The translations under genes and the position numbers were made by a program. DNA of 13,569 nucleotides. Source: Candidatus Dormiibacterota bacterium. GTDB taxonomy: Bacteria > Chloroflexota > Dormibacteria > UBA8260. The stretch spans positions 1 through 13,569 of the forward strand of contig CATPCA010000319.1 of NCBI GenBank assembly GCA_955652545.1, written 5' to 3'. The notes below the pieces were generated by a model. That model was given only the letters and a program-made list of their open reading frames with translations. It was not told where the DNA came from and ran no database searches. This document shows positions 7,217 through 13,569 of the stretch, piece by piece; within the stretch, counting starts at the first letter, position 1; every line of letters starts with the position of its first letter.

Positions 7217-7500
7217 GCGTCGAGCGTAGTAAAGCGGAGCCGGCGCACCGCTGACGCGCCGAGCCGCTCGTTGAGCGCGGTGACGAGTCGCACCGAGTCG
7301 AGGTGGAGTTGGTGGCTGAGCGCCGTGTTGGCGACGCCCACGAGGAGCACGCCGCGCTCCAGGCTGATGGCCCGGCACATCGGCGCCAGGGCGGGGCCGA
7401 CGACCTCATCGAAGACATCGCGCACCTGGACCTCGCGGACGCGGCCGCGCACGCCGAGGCCGCGCAGCGCCGGGTCGATGAGATCGGACAGGCGGTTCAT
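7213..7500 (-). CDS. dciA: DciA / DUF721 family protein, replicative helicase loader candidate
   Basis: This 95-residue protein fits the short DUF721 (DciA) family. In bacteria lacking DnaC/DnaI loaders, DciA assists loading of the DnaB helicase at the origin. Typical features are the N-terminal LIDPALRGLGV, the central VFDEVVGPALAPMCRAISLERGV (about 29-51, as two adjoining halves) and LLVGVANTALSHQLHLDSVR (about 52-71), which corresponds to the conserved strand-plus-helix where most members have a W..EL..L pattern. The ATG at 7500 overlaps the recF stop (TGATG), with GGAG at 7514-7511 ten nt upstream. Its own TGA overlaps the MFS GTG. The recF-DUF721 order is the standard context in Actinomycetota and relatives and is strong support. 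The sequence is short and divergent, so the helicase-loader role is inferred from family membership. Confidence 0.88.
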   Translation of the reverse strand: MNRLSDLIDPALRGLGVRGRVREVQVRDVFDEVVGPALAPMCRAISLERGVLLVGVANTALSHQLHLDSVRLVTALNERLGASAVRRLRFTTLDA

Positions 7501-8666
7501 CAGCTCTCGGCTCCGGCGACGACGTGCCCGGCGGTCACCTCGAAGCGACGGGTCCCGGCCGGCAGCGATTCAGGGAGCGGCTCGCTGCTGGTGATCAGTG
7601 TCTGCAGGCCCGCGCTCGCCAGGCTCGCCAGCAGGTCACGGCGCCGGACCGGGTCGAGCTCGCTGAGCACGTCGTCGAGCAGCAGGACCGGCATGACGCC
7701 GGCGCGGGACGCGATGTGGCGCACCTCCGCAAGTTTGAGGGCGAGCACGATGCTTCGCTGCTGGCCTTGCGATGCGGCGGTGCGCGCCGGCCGTCCGCCG
7801 ATGAGCAGTTCGACGTCGTCGCGGTGGGGCCCGGCCAGGGTGGCGCCGCGGGCGATCTCCTCGTCGCGCCGCGCGACCAGCGTGCGGCGCAGGGCGTCGG
7901 CGGCCGCCTCCCGACCGGCATCAGGGTCCATGCCACCGTCAGGCAGGTAGCGCAGGCCGAGCTCCTCGCCGCCCCCGATCTTCGCGAGGGCTTCCCGACC
8001 ATGTGGCACCAGCTCCCGCACCAGCTCGGCGCGGGCGACCTGGATGCGCGCCCCGCTCTCGACCAACTCGTGGGTGAAGCCGTCCAGCGCCGCGGCCGGA
8101 CCCGTCCCGGCGCGCACCTGACGCAGCAGGGTGTTGCGTTGTTCGATGACGTGGCGATAGCGGAGCAGGTCGGCGGCAGCACGTGGGTCGAGCTGCGACA
8201 GGACCACGTCGAGAAGGCGGCGCCGGCCGTCGGGACCAGCCTTGACCAACTGCAGGTCCTCCGGCCAGAAGAGCACAACCGGGCAGAGGCCGAGAAGATC
8301 GCGCGCCGGACGTGGGCTGCCGTCGACGGTGGCGGTGCGCGTCACCCGGCCCGAGGCGGCATCGCGCCGGAAGCGCACCGCCAGAGTGCGGTCGGCGGCG
8401 GGCCGCAGCACGCGCGCCTCGACCAGGGCCTCGTCGCTTCCCCATGCCACCACGTCGGCCGACGTCGATGCCCGCGGCGAGCGGGTCAGTAACAGCGTTG
8501 CCACGGCCTCGAGGAGGTTGGTTTTGCCCTGCGCATTGCGCCCGCCGATGACGTTGATGCCGCGACCGAACTCCACCGATTGCTCGCCGTAATTGCGAAA
8601 GCGGTGGATCCGCAGGCGTTCCAGGCTGCACGCATCGGCGACCTCGGCGAGGACGAGCGCGCTCAC
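7500..8666 (-). CDS. recF: DNA replication and repair protein RecF
   Basis: This 388-residue SMC-like ATPase binds gapped DNA and, with RecO and RecR, helps load RecA at stalled forks. Numbered from the GTG at 8666, it has LERLRIHRFRNY (15-26), Walker A GRNAQGKTN (42-50), GPHRDD (279-284), the signature SQGQQRS (299-305) and Walker B PVLLLDDVLSELD (326-338). All key residues are present and the length is normal. The longer open frame adds 66 residues that are shadow of the glycosyltransferase gene. The GTG at 8666 is preferred because it overlaps the upstream stop as GTGA and gives a RecF-like N-terminus, though about 12 residues longer than most. The gene is on the strand opposite to dnaN and about 5.7 kb away, whereas recF usually follows dnaN directly. 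Confidence 0.97.
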   Translation of the reverse strand: MSALVLAEVADACSLERLRIHRFRNYGEQSVEFGRGINVIGGRNAQGKTNLLEAVATLLLTRSPRASTSADVVAWGSDEALVEARVLRPAADRTLAVRFRRDAASGRVTRTATVDGSPRPARDLLGLCPVVLFWPEDLQLVKAGPDGRRRLLDVVLSQLDPRAAADLLRYRHVIEQRNTLLRQVRAGTGPAAALDGFTHELVESGARIQVARAELVRELVPHGREALAKIGGGEELGLRYLPDGGMDPDAGREAAADALRRTLVARRDEEIARGATLAGPHRDDVELLIGGRPARTAASQGQQRSIVLALKLAEVRHIASRAGVMPVLLLDDVLSELDPVRRRDLLASLASAGLQTLITSSEPLPESLPAGTRRFEVTAGHVVAGAES

Positions 8667-9823
8667 CGCGGGGCTACCGCGTTGGTCGCCATCTCGGTGA
8701 CCAGCGCGGCAATGCGCGACGTGGATTGTGGCCGGGCTGCCGCCGCCACCGCCGACCGCATCGCCGTGAGCCCGGGCGACCCGGGCGCGGAGAGCTCGGC
8801 GACGGCGTCGACCAGCTGGCGGACGCGAGGGACGTACCGCCCGGCCCCGGTGTCGACCAGCCATTCGAGGTTGCCGCGCTCCTGGCCGGGCACGTACCAG
8901 GTCAGCAACATCGGCAGTCCGGAGCAGAGAGCTTCGACGATCGTCCCCGGTCCCGCCTTGGTGACCACCAGGTCGGCAGCGCGCATCCAGCCAGCCATGT
9001 CATTGACGAATCCGTGGACGGGGATCGGACGCCCCCCGGCGTCGAGCAACCCCTCGAGGCGGCGCTGGGCGCGCGCGTTGTGACCGCAGATGACGGCGAG
9101 CCCGACGTCGAGCCCGGCGTCGGCGATCGCGCGGGCGCGGCGGTCGAGGCTGCCCGAACCGTCAGCGCCGCCGCAGACCAGGACGGTGAAGCGGTCCTCG
9201 GCGAGGCCGAGGCGTGCGCGCAACGCACGCCGCTCCTCCGCGCTGGGAAGCGGCTCTGTGAAGGCGGAGTCAACCGGGAGCCCGAGCTGATGGCAGCGAT
9301 TCGCCGGGATCCCGGCGCGGCGGCAGCGATCGAGGCCACCCGGGGAGGGGATGACGACGGCATCGACGTCGCGGGATGCCCACCCCGCGTGCACATCGAC
9401 GAGGTCGGTGATCACGGTGATCACCGGTGTGCGCGGAGCCGGGCCGGCGCGGACGGCCTCAGCCGCGAGATGGTTGAGCAGGGGGTGGAATGACACCACG
9501 GCGGCGGGGCCGGACGAGTTGAGCAGGCCGGCCACCGTATCGCGCACCGGCCGCAGCACGGACCTCCGCATGACGCTGACCGCCGCGCGCGAGTTGGTGG
9601 CGTGGTACATCCCGGCCCACAGCCAGCGGGCATGCTGGATGAGCGGGCCATAGAGGGCGGCTGTGCGGCCGAGAACGGCCGGGGAGCCGGTGGCGACGGG
9701 ATCGACGATCTGGATGTCGAACTCGCCGGGCCGGTCGGCCTCGATGCGGCGGGCCACCGCGGTGGCGCCGGCACGGTGACCGCCACCGGTGTCGGCGATG
9801 AGGAACAGGAGGGGGACGGCCAC
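8663..9823 (-). CDS. MGDG synthase / MurG-like glycosyltransferase (GT28-type)
   Basis: This 386-residue protein resembles GT-B glycosyltransferases of the monogalactosyldiacylglycerol synthase/MurG group, which transfer a sugar from a nucleotide donor to a membrane lipid on the inner face of the membrane. Numbered from the GTG at 9823, the N-terminal domain has the glycine loop IADTGGGHRAG (9-19) and DLVDVHAGW (140-148). The C-terminal donor-binding domain starts near LVCGGADGSGS (215-225) and carries HGFVNDMAGWM (270-280), KAGPGTIVEAL (289-299) and PGQERGN (312-318). These match the family pattern of acceptor loop then nucleotide-sugar site. The GTG at 9823 is chosen over the upstream frame opening at 9841 because TAGGCT lies 7 nt before it. 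Its TGA overlaps recF as GTGA, making it the first gene of the recF operon. Donor sugar and acceptor lipid cannot be told. Confidence 0.88.
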   Translation of the reverse strand: MAVPLLFLIADTGGGHRAGATAVARRIEADRPGEFDIQIVDPVATGSPAVLGRTAALYGPLIQHARWLWAGMYHATNSRAAVSVMRRSVLRPVRDTVAGLLNSSGPAAVVSFHPLLNHLAAEAVRAGPAPRTPVITVITDLVDVHAGWASRDVDAVVIPSPGGLDRCRRAGIPANRCHQLGLPVDSAFTEPLPSAEERRALRARLGLAEDRFTVLVCGGADGSGSLDRRARAIADAGLDVGLAVICGHNARAQRRLEGLLDAGGRPIPVHGFVNDMAGWMRAADLVVTKAGPGTIVEALCSGLPMLLTWYVPGQERGNLEWLVDTGAGRYVPRVRQLVDAVAELSAPGSPGLTAMRSAVAAAARPQSTSRIAALVTEMATNAVAPR

Positions 9824-9836
9824 GGTCCGCAGCCTA
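9824..9836 (-). promoter_or_regulatory. -10 box TAGGCT directly before the glycosyltransferase GTG (leaderless start)
   Basis: On the minus strand TAGGCT (9836-9831) ends 7 nt before the GTG at 9823, the same hexamer and spacing seen before the oxidoreductase gene. It sits in the 38-nt gap after the Ig/propeller lipoprotein and would drive the glycosyltransferase-recF-dciA-MFS operon from a leaderless transcript. No clear -35 box is visible. Confidence 0.55.
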
Positions 9837-9861
9837 CCCAAACCGCTGGCGGCGACCCGGA

Positions 9862-11673
9862 TCAGTCGGCGAAATCGATCGTCTGGGCCACCAGCCCCGA
9901 GCTGGTGACGAAGCGCGTGATCGCCAGGGCACCGCTGCCGTCGGCATTGGCCACGAAGGCCTGGACCCCCCCGGCCGTGTCGAACGCGAGGTACACGATC
10001 CGGCGTCCGTCGGTGGCAACCCGCACACTGGAGAGAGCGACCACCGCCGGCGCGAGACTCACCGCCGTGGTGTCGCCGCCGCCGACGCTGAGTCGCACCA
10101 GGTGCTCGGTGTCCGGGTTGATGGCCATCAGCGTCCCCTCGCCGGCGAAGCCGATGGCATCGAGGTGCCCCGGCAGGGTCTGCGCTGTCCCCGCCGCCCC
10201 CGCCGCGGGTGCGACCAGGGTCGTGCCGGCCGGTGTGGTGATCGCAAGCCGGCTCCCCGCGGGAGACACGGCCGCCGCGATCGAACCGGACGGCACCCCG
10301 GGAAGCGAGTAGCGCGCGCCGACAAGAAGGTTCACCAGTTCAACCCCGGGCGGCCCGGCCGCCGTCGCGGCTGTGCTCAAGATCAGGGTGGAGGACCCAG
10401 ACCATAGCGGTGGCGCGCGCAGCCCGATCCCGGAATCGACGACGGTCAGCACGCCGGAGCCGATGTCGAGCACCTCGACCTGCGAGCCGGTGACAAGCGC
10501 GAGCTCGGAGCTGTCAGGCGACCACGAGGGCCGCACCCCGCCGGGGATCCGGGTGAGCGTGGTGTCGTGGATCGTGTCCACCACCTCCAGCTGCGCCGAC
10601 GCGGTCACCGCATCATCGACCACCACGGCGATATGGGACCCGTCAGGAGCGACTGAGGCTGCTTCGTAGGTGGACAAGGGCGCCTGGGCAGCCAGGATCC
10701 CGCAGCCGAGCGACGCCGTACAGACGGGCGCCTGCAGCAGCACCGGCGCCGCGATCGGATCCCCGGCGGCCGCGGGGGCGAGCGCCGGCAGCAACACCTC
10801 GGTGGAGTTGGCGCCGGGCGCGCCGGCGAGGACGACGGCGTGCGATCCGCCGAGCCGAGCCCCGGTGGTGAACCGGACAGCACCCGTCGCTGCCAGCGCC
10901 TGCTCGTCCTCCCCGCGGGCCGAGCCGGCGATCGTGATCGTGTACTCGACGCCGGGCTTGAGCAACTGCCCTGGCAGGATGGTGAAGCGACTGTGGTCGA
11001 GCGTGTTGCGCGATACCACGGTTCCCGGCACCGCGGGCGCCAGCGTGATCGCCGCCGCGGTCGACCGGGCATCCATCGGCGCCGAGAAGCCAACGGCGAG
11101 CGGCGCGTCGACGGGGACATCGCCGGAGCGGGCGGCGGGCGCCGTCGCCGTGATCCGTGGCGCCGGCGCGCTGGTCAGGTCCCAATGGTGGTCGAGGCCG
11201 TTGAGGTCGCCCTGCGGATCACTGAAACCGCCGGACAGCGTGAAGGTGTACTTGGTGAGCGGCGCGAACACCGCCCCGGTATGGAGCAGCTCGAAACCCG
11301 GCACCGGATCGAGCCACCGGATCGAGCAGGGCGCCGTGGTCGCGGCCGTGAACGCCCCGTTGAGGTCGCACCCGGGGATGGTGCGGTCAACCGTGAAGCG
11401 CCCGACGACGCTCGAGCGCAGCACCGGCCGGTCGAAGACCACCCGCACCGGGGCATCGGCCAGGACGCCGGTGGAGCCGCGATTGGGCTCGAGGGAGATG
11501 ATCTGCGGTGGAGCGGAGAAGCACCCGCTCAGCGCGATACACAATCCCGCAGCGCCGAGGCAGAGGATCAGCGCGCGGGCGGCGCGGCGGAGTCGTCGAC
11601 CCGGGTCAGCCGCCAGGTCAGTAGGGCCGGGACAGGGCCGCCTCGACGTCGATGCCACTGCGCGAACTGTCAT
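9862..11673 (-). CDS. Lipoprotein with two Ig-like (Big_5-type) domains and a TolB/WD40-like beta-propeller
   Basis: This 603-residue protein begins with an Arg-rich segment and a hydrophobic helix (about 33-48) ending in the lipobox LSGC (Cys51), so it should be anchored on the outer face of the membrane. Residues about 57-168 and 171-272 look like two bacterial Ig-like domains of the SbsA/Big_5 kind (LEPNRGSTGVLADAPVRVVF; PVDAPLAVGFSAPMD, ending VRFTTG). From about 335 to 600 short repeats of the TolB/WD40 propeller type appear: VAPDGSHIAVV, WSPDSSELALV, VSPAGSRLAIT and VATDGRRIVYLAF. No catalytic motif is visible; a binding, scaffold or sensor role is inferred. The ATG at 11673 overlaps the end of the DUF4388 gene by 56 nt. 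A GTG at 11658 is an alternative, and either gives a long n-region. Overlap and orientation indicate one operon with the DUF4388 gene. Confidence 0.85.
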   Translation of the reverse strand: MTVRAVASTSRRPCPGPTDLAADPGRRLRRAARALILCLGAAGLCIALSGCFSAPPQIISLEPNRGSTGVLADAPVRVVFDRPVLRSSVVGRFTVDRTIPGCDLNGAFTAATTAPCSIRWLDPVPGFELLHTGAVFAPLTKYTFTLSGGFSDPQGDLNGLDHHWDLTSAPAPRITATAPAARSGDVPVDAPLAVGFSAPMDARSTAAAITLAPAVPGTVVSRNTLDHSRFTILPGQLLKPGVEYTITIAGSARGEDEQALAATGAVRFTTGARLGGSHAVVLAGAPGANSTEVLLPALAPAAAGDPIAAPVLLQAPVCTASLGCGILAAQAPLSTYEAASVAPDGSHIAVVVDDAVTASAQLEVVDTIHDTTLTRIPGGVRPSWSPDSSELALVTGSQVEVLDIGSGVLTVVDSGIGLRAPPLWSGSSTLILSTAATAAGPPGVELVNLLVGARYSLPGVPSGSIAAAVSPAGSRLAITTPAGTTLVAPAAGAAGTAQTLPGHLDAIGFAGEGTLMAINPDTEHLVRLSVGGGDTTAVSLAPAVVALSSVRVATDGRRIVYLAFDTAGGVQAFVANADGSGALAITRFVTSSGLVAQTIDFAD

Positions 11674-12865
11674 CGCCGCGGACCTCGATGTTCGCCGGCC
11701 GCTCGGCGGCGAGAGCCTCGACCGTCTCGGTGCTGGTCAGCGGCGTTCGCGCATCGGCCGTGTAGGCGGCAAGGACGCCACCGGCGCTGAGCAGGATCAC
11801 GCCGGCCTGGGAGCCGCCGGACACGATGACGGAGCCGTCGACCCTCTCCTCGCCAAGATATTCGAGGAGTGCCGGGAAGTTGATGAAGCGGGCGAGCAGG
11901 CCCGTGAAGAGGGGGGGCCCGGTGAGCAGGCGGGCAACGGAGGTGACCGTCTCACTGTCGAGCTCGATGACGTCGATGACCCCCTCGCCGGTGTCCATCT
12001 GCCGGCGGAAGATGATGAAGGCATCCTCTCCGTGGGCGGAGCCGTCGTCACCGGCCTCGGCTTCGATCAGCTCGCCTTCCCGGAGCAGCAGCACGCCGGT
12101 GGCTGCGCCGCTGAGGAGGCGGATGTATCCGGTGTGCCGCTCTGTGCGCAAGGTGCGAAGCAACCTGGGGAAGTCGACGAACGCGCTCTTGAGGCCCTCG
12201 TACTGCACCTTGCCGGCAGGGATCGGCAGCGACCCGACGAATCGACTGGACGTGCTGCCGGAGGTGCCGACGGGGAGCGAGCTGCGGGGAGGTTCGGCGG
12301 CGACGCTGGCCGGCTCGGCGACCTCGGCGACCGCGACGGGCTCGGCGGGCACGTATTCGGACGGGGTGTACGCCGGCGTGGTCCAGTTGCTCGGGGCGGG
12401 CGCAGCCGGCTCTGGCGCCGGCGCGGCGGGAGCCGGGCTCCAATCAGACCCACCGGTCGAGACGGGCTCATCCGGCGGTGGCGGCGCCGCGTCGCCGTCG
12501 AGCGCTGTCAGTGTCGGCTTGGCGCCCGCGCGGCCGCCGGCCGCCACGGGCGCCGGTACGGGCTCCCCCGCACCCTCGGCGGCGGCAATCAGCTCTGCAG
12601 GCGACGATTTGATTGTTTCCTCTGCGGGGAGCTTGGCCCGAGGATCGAAGTGGTAGTTACCTTCGCGCCAGCCCAGCGCCGTGACGACGACGGGCTCACC
12701 CTCGCCGCCGGGGCCCGAGGCGTGGAAAAGGTGGCCGAACAGGAAGTACAGGGCCGCCTGGTCGGAGCCGTCCTCGAGAGTCAGTGTGCCGGTGGCCCGC
12801 TCCGACTGCATCGTCTGGAGCAGCGATGCGAGGTCGGACTCCTGCAGCGAACCCTGAGTCTGCAC
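11618..12865 (-). CDS. Multi-module DUF4388 (PATAN-like) domain protein
   Basis: This 415-residue soluble protein starts with a DUF4388 module (about 5-75: GSLQESDLASLLQTMQ, ERATGTLTLED, LYFLFGHLFHA, WREGNYHFDP). Such modules occur in bacterial signalling and surface-motility regulators, often with receiver domains. A Pro/Ala/Glu-rich disordered linker of about 115 residues follows (about 98-215). Two tandem related repeats come next: about 223-270 (GLKSAFVDFPRLLRTL, ERHTGYIRLLSG, GVLLLREGELIEA) and about 321-370 (GLLARFINFPALLEYL, ERVDGSVIVSGG, GVILLSAGGVLAA). There is no signal peptide or membrane segment. The GTG at 12865 is selected because AGGAG (12878-12874) lies 8 nt upstream; a TTG at 12895 is less likely. 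The gene is divergent from a response regulator and overlaps the Ig/propeller lipoprotein. Its biochemical function is unknown. Confidence 0.85.
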   Translation of the reverse strand: MQTQGSLQESDLASLLQTMQSERATGTLTLEDGSDQAALYFLFGHLFHASGPGGEGEPVVVTALGWREGNYHFDPRAKLPAEETIKSSPAELIAAAEGAGEPVPAPVAAGGRAGAKPTLTALDGDAAPPPPDEPVSTGGSDWSPAPAAPAPEPAAPAPSNWTTPAYTPSEYVPAEPVAVAEVAEPASVAAEPPRSSLPVGTSGSTSSRFVGSLPIPAGKVQYEGLKSAFVDFPRLLRTLRTERHTGYIRLLSGAATGVLLLREGELIEAEAGDDGSAHGEDAFIIFRRQMDTGEGVIDVIELDSETVTSVARLLTGPPLFTGLLARFINFPALLEYLGEERVDGSVIVSGGSQAGVILLSAGGVLAAYTADARTPLTSTETVEALAAERPANIEVRGDDSSRSGIDVEAALSRPY

Positions 12866-12878
12866 TGAGGTGGCTCCT
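12866..12878 (-). promoter_or_regulatory. Shine-Dalgarno fixing the DUF4388 start
   Basis: AGGAG at 12878-12874 on the minus strand lies 8 nt before the GTG at 12865, the best ribosome-binding site in the window. It rules in the GTG over the upstream TTG at 12895. Confidence 0.7.
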
Positions 12879-12935
12879 GTGACTGGCGGTCGCAACGTGC
12901 GCAGAGGCAGGCGGCGCCCCCGGAAATCGGCCCGT

Positions 12936-12944
12936 ATGGTATCA
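12936..12944 (-). promoter_or_regulatory. Putative extended -10 of the DUF4388-lipoprotein operon
   Basis: On the minus strand TGATACCAT (12944-12936) fits an extended -10 (TGN then TANNNT). Transcription would start near 12929 and leave a leader of about 64 nt. No -35 box is evident. Confidence 0.35.
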
Positions 12945-12999
12945 GCAGCAACTTGCGGCGGACTCCTCTCGCCTTATCGCACAGCTCGCGGCTCGCGCC

Positions 13000-13005
13000 T
13001 AGAAT
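13000..13005 (+). promoter_or_regulatory. Putative -10 box of the response regulator gene
   Basis: TAGAAT matches five of six bases of TATAAT. A transcript would start near 13012 and give a leader of about 28 nt before the GTG at 13040, long enough for the AAGGA ribosome-binding site at 13028-13032. No strong -35 element is visible. Confidence 0.45.
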
Positions 13006-13039
13006 CGTGCTGCGGTCAAGAGTTGTGAAGGATGATGAA

Positions 13040-13569
13040 GTGCAAGGTCGGCAGACGACGGTCCTCGTCGTCGATGACGACACCCTTGTCCGCAAGGCTG
13101 TCCGGCTGACCTGTGAGGCTGAGGGCTACGAGGTCACCGAGGTCGAGAGAGGCGCCGAAGCCCTGGGGGCGGTCGAGTCGGTGCACCCCGACATCGTGCT
13201 TCTCGACCTGATGATGCCCGATCTCTCCGGCTTCGACATCTGCCGTGACCTCCGGCGTGCCGGGCACCGAATGCCCGTGCTCATCCTCTCCGCCAAGAAC
13301 GAGGAGATCGACGTCGTCCTCGGGCTGGAGATCGGCGCCGACGACTACATCCAGAAGCCATTTCGCCCGCGTGAACTGCTGGCGCGCATCGCGGCCCACC
13401 TGCGCAAGGTGAACGATAACGTGGCGCGCAACGGCGAGGGGCGACGACTGCTCTTCCGTGGCCTGGTCATCGACACGGCGGAGCGCCGGGTGGTGCGTGG
13501 CGACGAAGACATCGCATTGACCCACACTGAGTTCGACCTGCTCGCGTTCCTGGCGGCCAATGCGGGCGA
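13040..13569 (+). CDS. OmpR/PhoB-family response regulator (3' truncated by window)
   Basis: The frame is open from the GTG at 13040 to the window end, giving 176 residues. The receiver domain (about 6-118) has the acidic pair D12-D13 in VLVVDDD, phospho-acceptor D56 in IVLLDLMMPD, S84 and K106 in IQKPF, so phosphorylation by a histidine kinase is expected. From about 130 a winged-helix DNA-binding domain of the OmpR type begins: RGLVIDTAERRV, then ALTHTEFDLLAFLAANAG, the usual LT..EF.LL motif. The end of this domain lies outside the window. The start is fixed by AAGGA (13028-13032) 7 nt upstream; a GTG at 13025 is in frame but lacks a ribosome site. No kinase gene is visible, though it may follow immediately. 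The gene is divergent from the DUF4388 gene, whose start is 174 nt away across a shared control region. Confidence 0.95.
   Translation, partial: MQGRQTTVLVVDDDTLVRKAVRLTCEAEGYEVTEVERGAEALGAVESVHPDIVLLDLMMPDLSGFDICRDLRRAGHRMPVLILSAKNEEIDVVLGLEIGADDYIQKPFRPRELLARIAAHLRKVNDNVARNGEGRRLLFRGLVIDTAERRVVRGDEDIALTHTEFDLLAFLAANAG

Noticed and set aside
7217..7378. 54-residue N-terminal extension of the MFS exporter
   Set aside because: The extension is Arg/Pro-rich, lies wholly within dciA in another frame, and the GTG at 7216 gives both a normal DHA2 N-terminus and a GTGA overlap.
8667..8864. 66-residue N-terminal extension of RecF
   Set aside because: It lies inside the glycosyltransferase gene in another frame, is Arg/Gly-rich, and RecF proteins begin close to the LERLRIHRFRNY segment.
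9407..9425. Tandem GGTGATCAC repeat with palindromic TGATCAC cores
   Set aside because: It encodes the repeated Val-Ile-Thr pair in the glycosyltransferase core strand; the repeat is explained by the protein sequence.
9843..9852. Possible terminator hairpin CCGC-TG-GCGG after the Ig/propeller lipoprotein
   Set aside because: The stem is only 4 bp with a 2-nt loop and only three T residues follow on the minus strand, too weak for an intrinsic terminator.
10670..12868. A 732-codon open frame on the plus strand
   Set aside because: It runs antisense across the Ig/propeller lipoprotein and DUF4388 genes, both of which have clear domains and signals. Its translation is Arg/Gly/Ala-rich with no recognisable motif, as expected for a GC-rich shadow frame.

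Overview
The window is a GC-rich bacterial chromosome segment next to the replication initiator gene. It opens inside the 3' end of dnaA, continues through a 259-nt dnaA-dnaN gap that is a plausible origin region, and then dnaN. All eleven protein genes are tightly packed and no gene-free stretch exceeds 300 nt. I see no tRNA, rRNA, CRISPR array, insertion sequence or prophage gene. The taxon cannot be fixed from the sequence alone. High GC, frequent GTG starts, recF followed directly by a DUF721/dciA gene, and -10 boxes abutting GTG starts suggest a high-GC Terrabacteria lineage (Actinomycetota, Chloroflexota or Dormibacterota-like). That is inference.

Layout. Plus strand: dnaA (3' end), the origin-like gap, dnaN. 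Minus strand: a small unrecognised lipoprotein, convergent with dnaN. Plus strand: a zinc-free quinone oxidoreductase/MDR protein divergent from the lipoprotein, then a full-length ABC exporter half-transporter. Minus strand, read right to left: a MurG/MGDG-synthase-like glycosyltransferase, recF, dciA and a 14-TM DHA2-type MFS exporter, joined by GTGA, TGATG and GTGA overlaps into what looks like one operon. Further right on the minus strand: a three-module DUF4388 (PATAN-like) protein overlapping an outward-facing lipoprotein with two Ig-like domains and a beta-propeller. Finally, divergent from the DUF4388 gene, an OmpR/PhoB-type response regulator is cut by the window edge.

How the genes relate. 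dnaA, dnaN, recF and dciA are the usual replication-initiation neighbourhood, but the set is split. A block of envelope and efflux genes lies between dnaN and recF, and recF-dciA is inverted and co-transcribed with a glycosyltransferase and an efflux pump. The DUF4388 protein, the Ig/propeller lipoprotein and the response regulator form a second cluster that may be a signalling/envelope unit.

The most checkable non-routine observations are: (1) identical TAGGCT boxes exactly 7 nt before the GTG starts of two unrelated genes, implying leaderless transcription; (2) the rearranged recF-dciA operon; (3) the repeated architecture of the DUF4388 protein; and (4) dense repeats plus degenerate DnaA boxes before dnaN. 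I did not find convincing evidence of a wholly new biological system.
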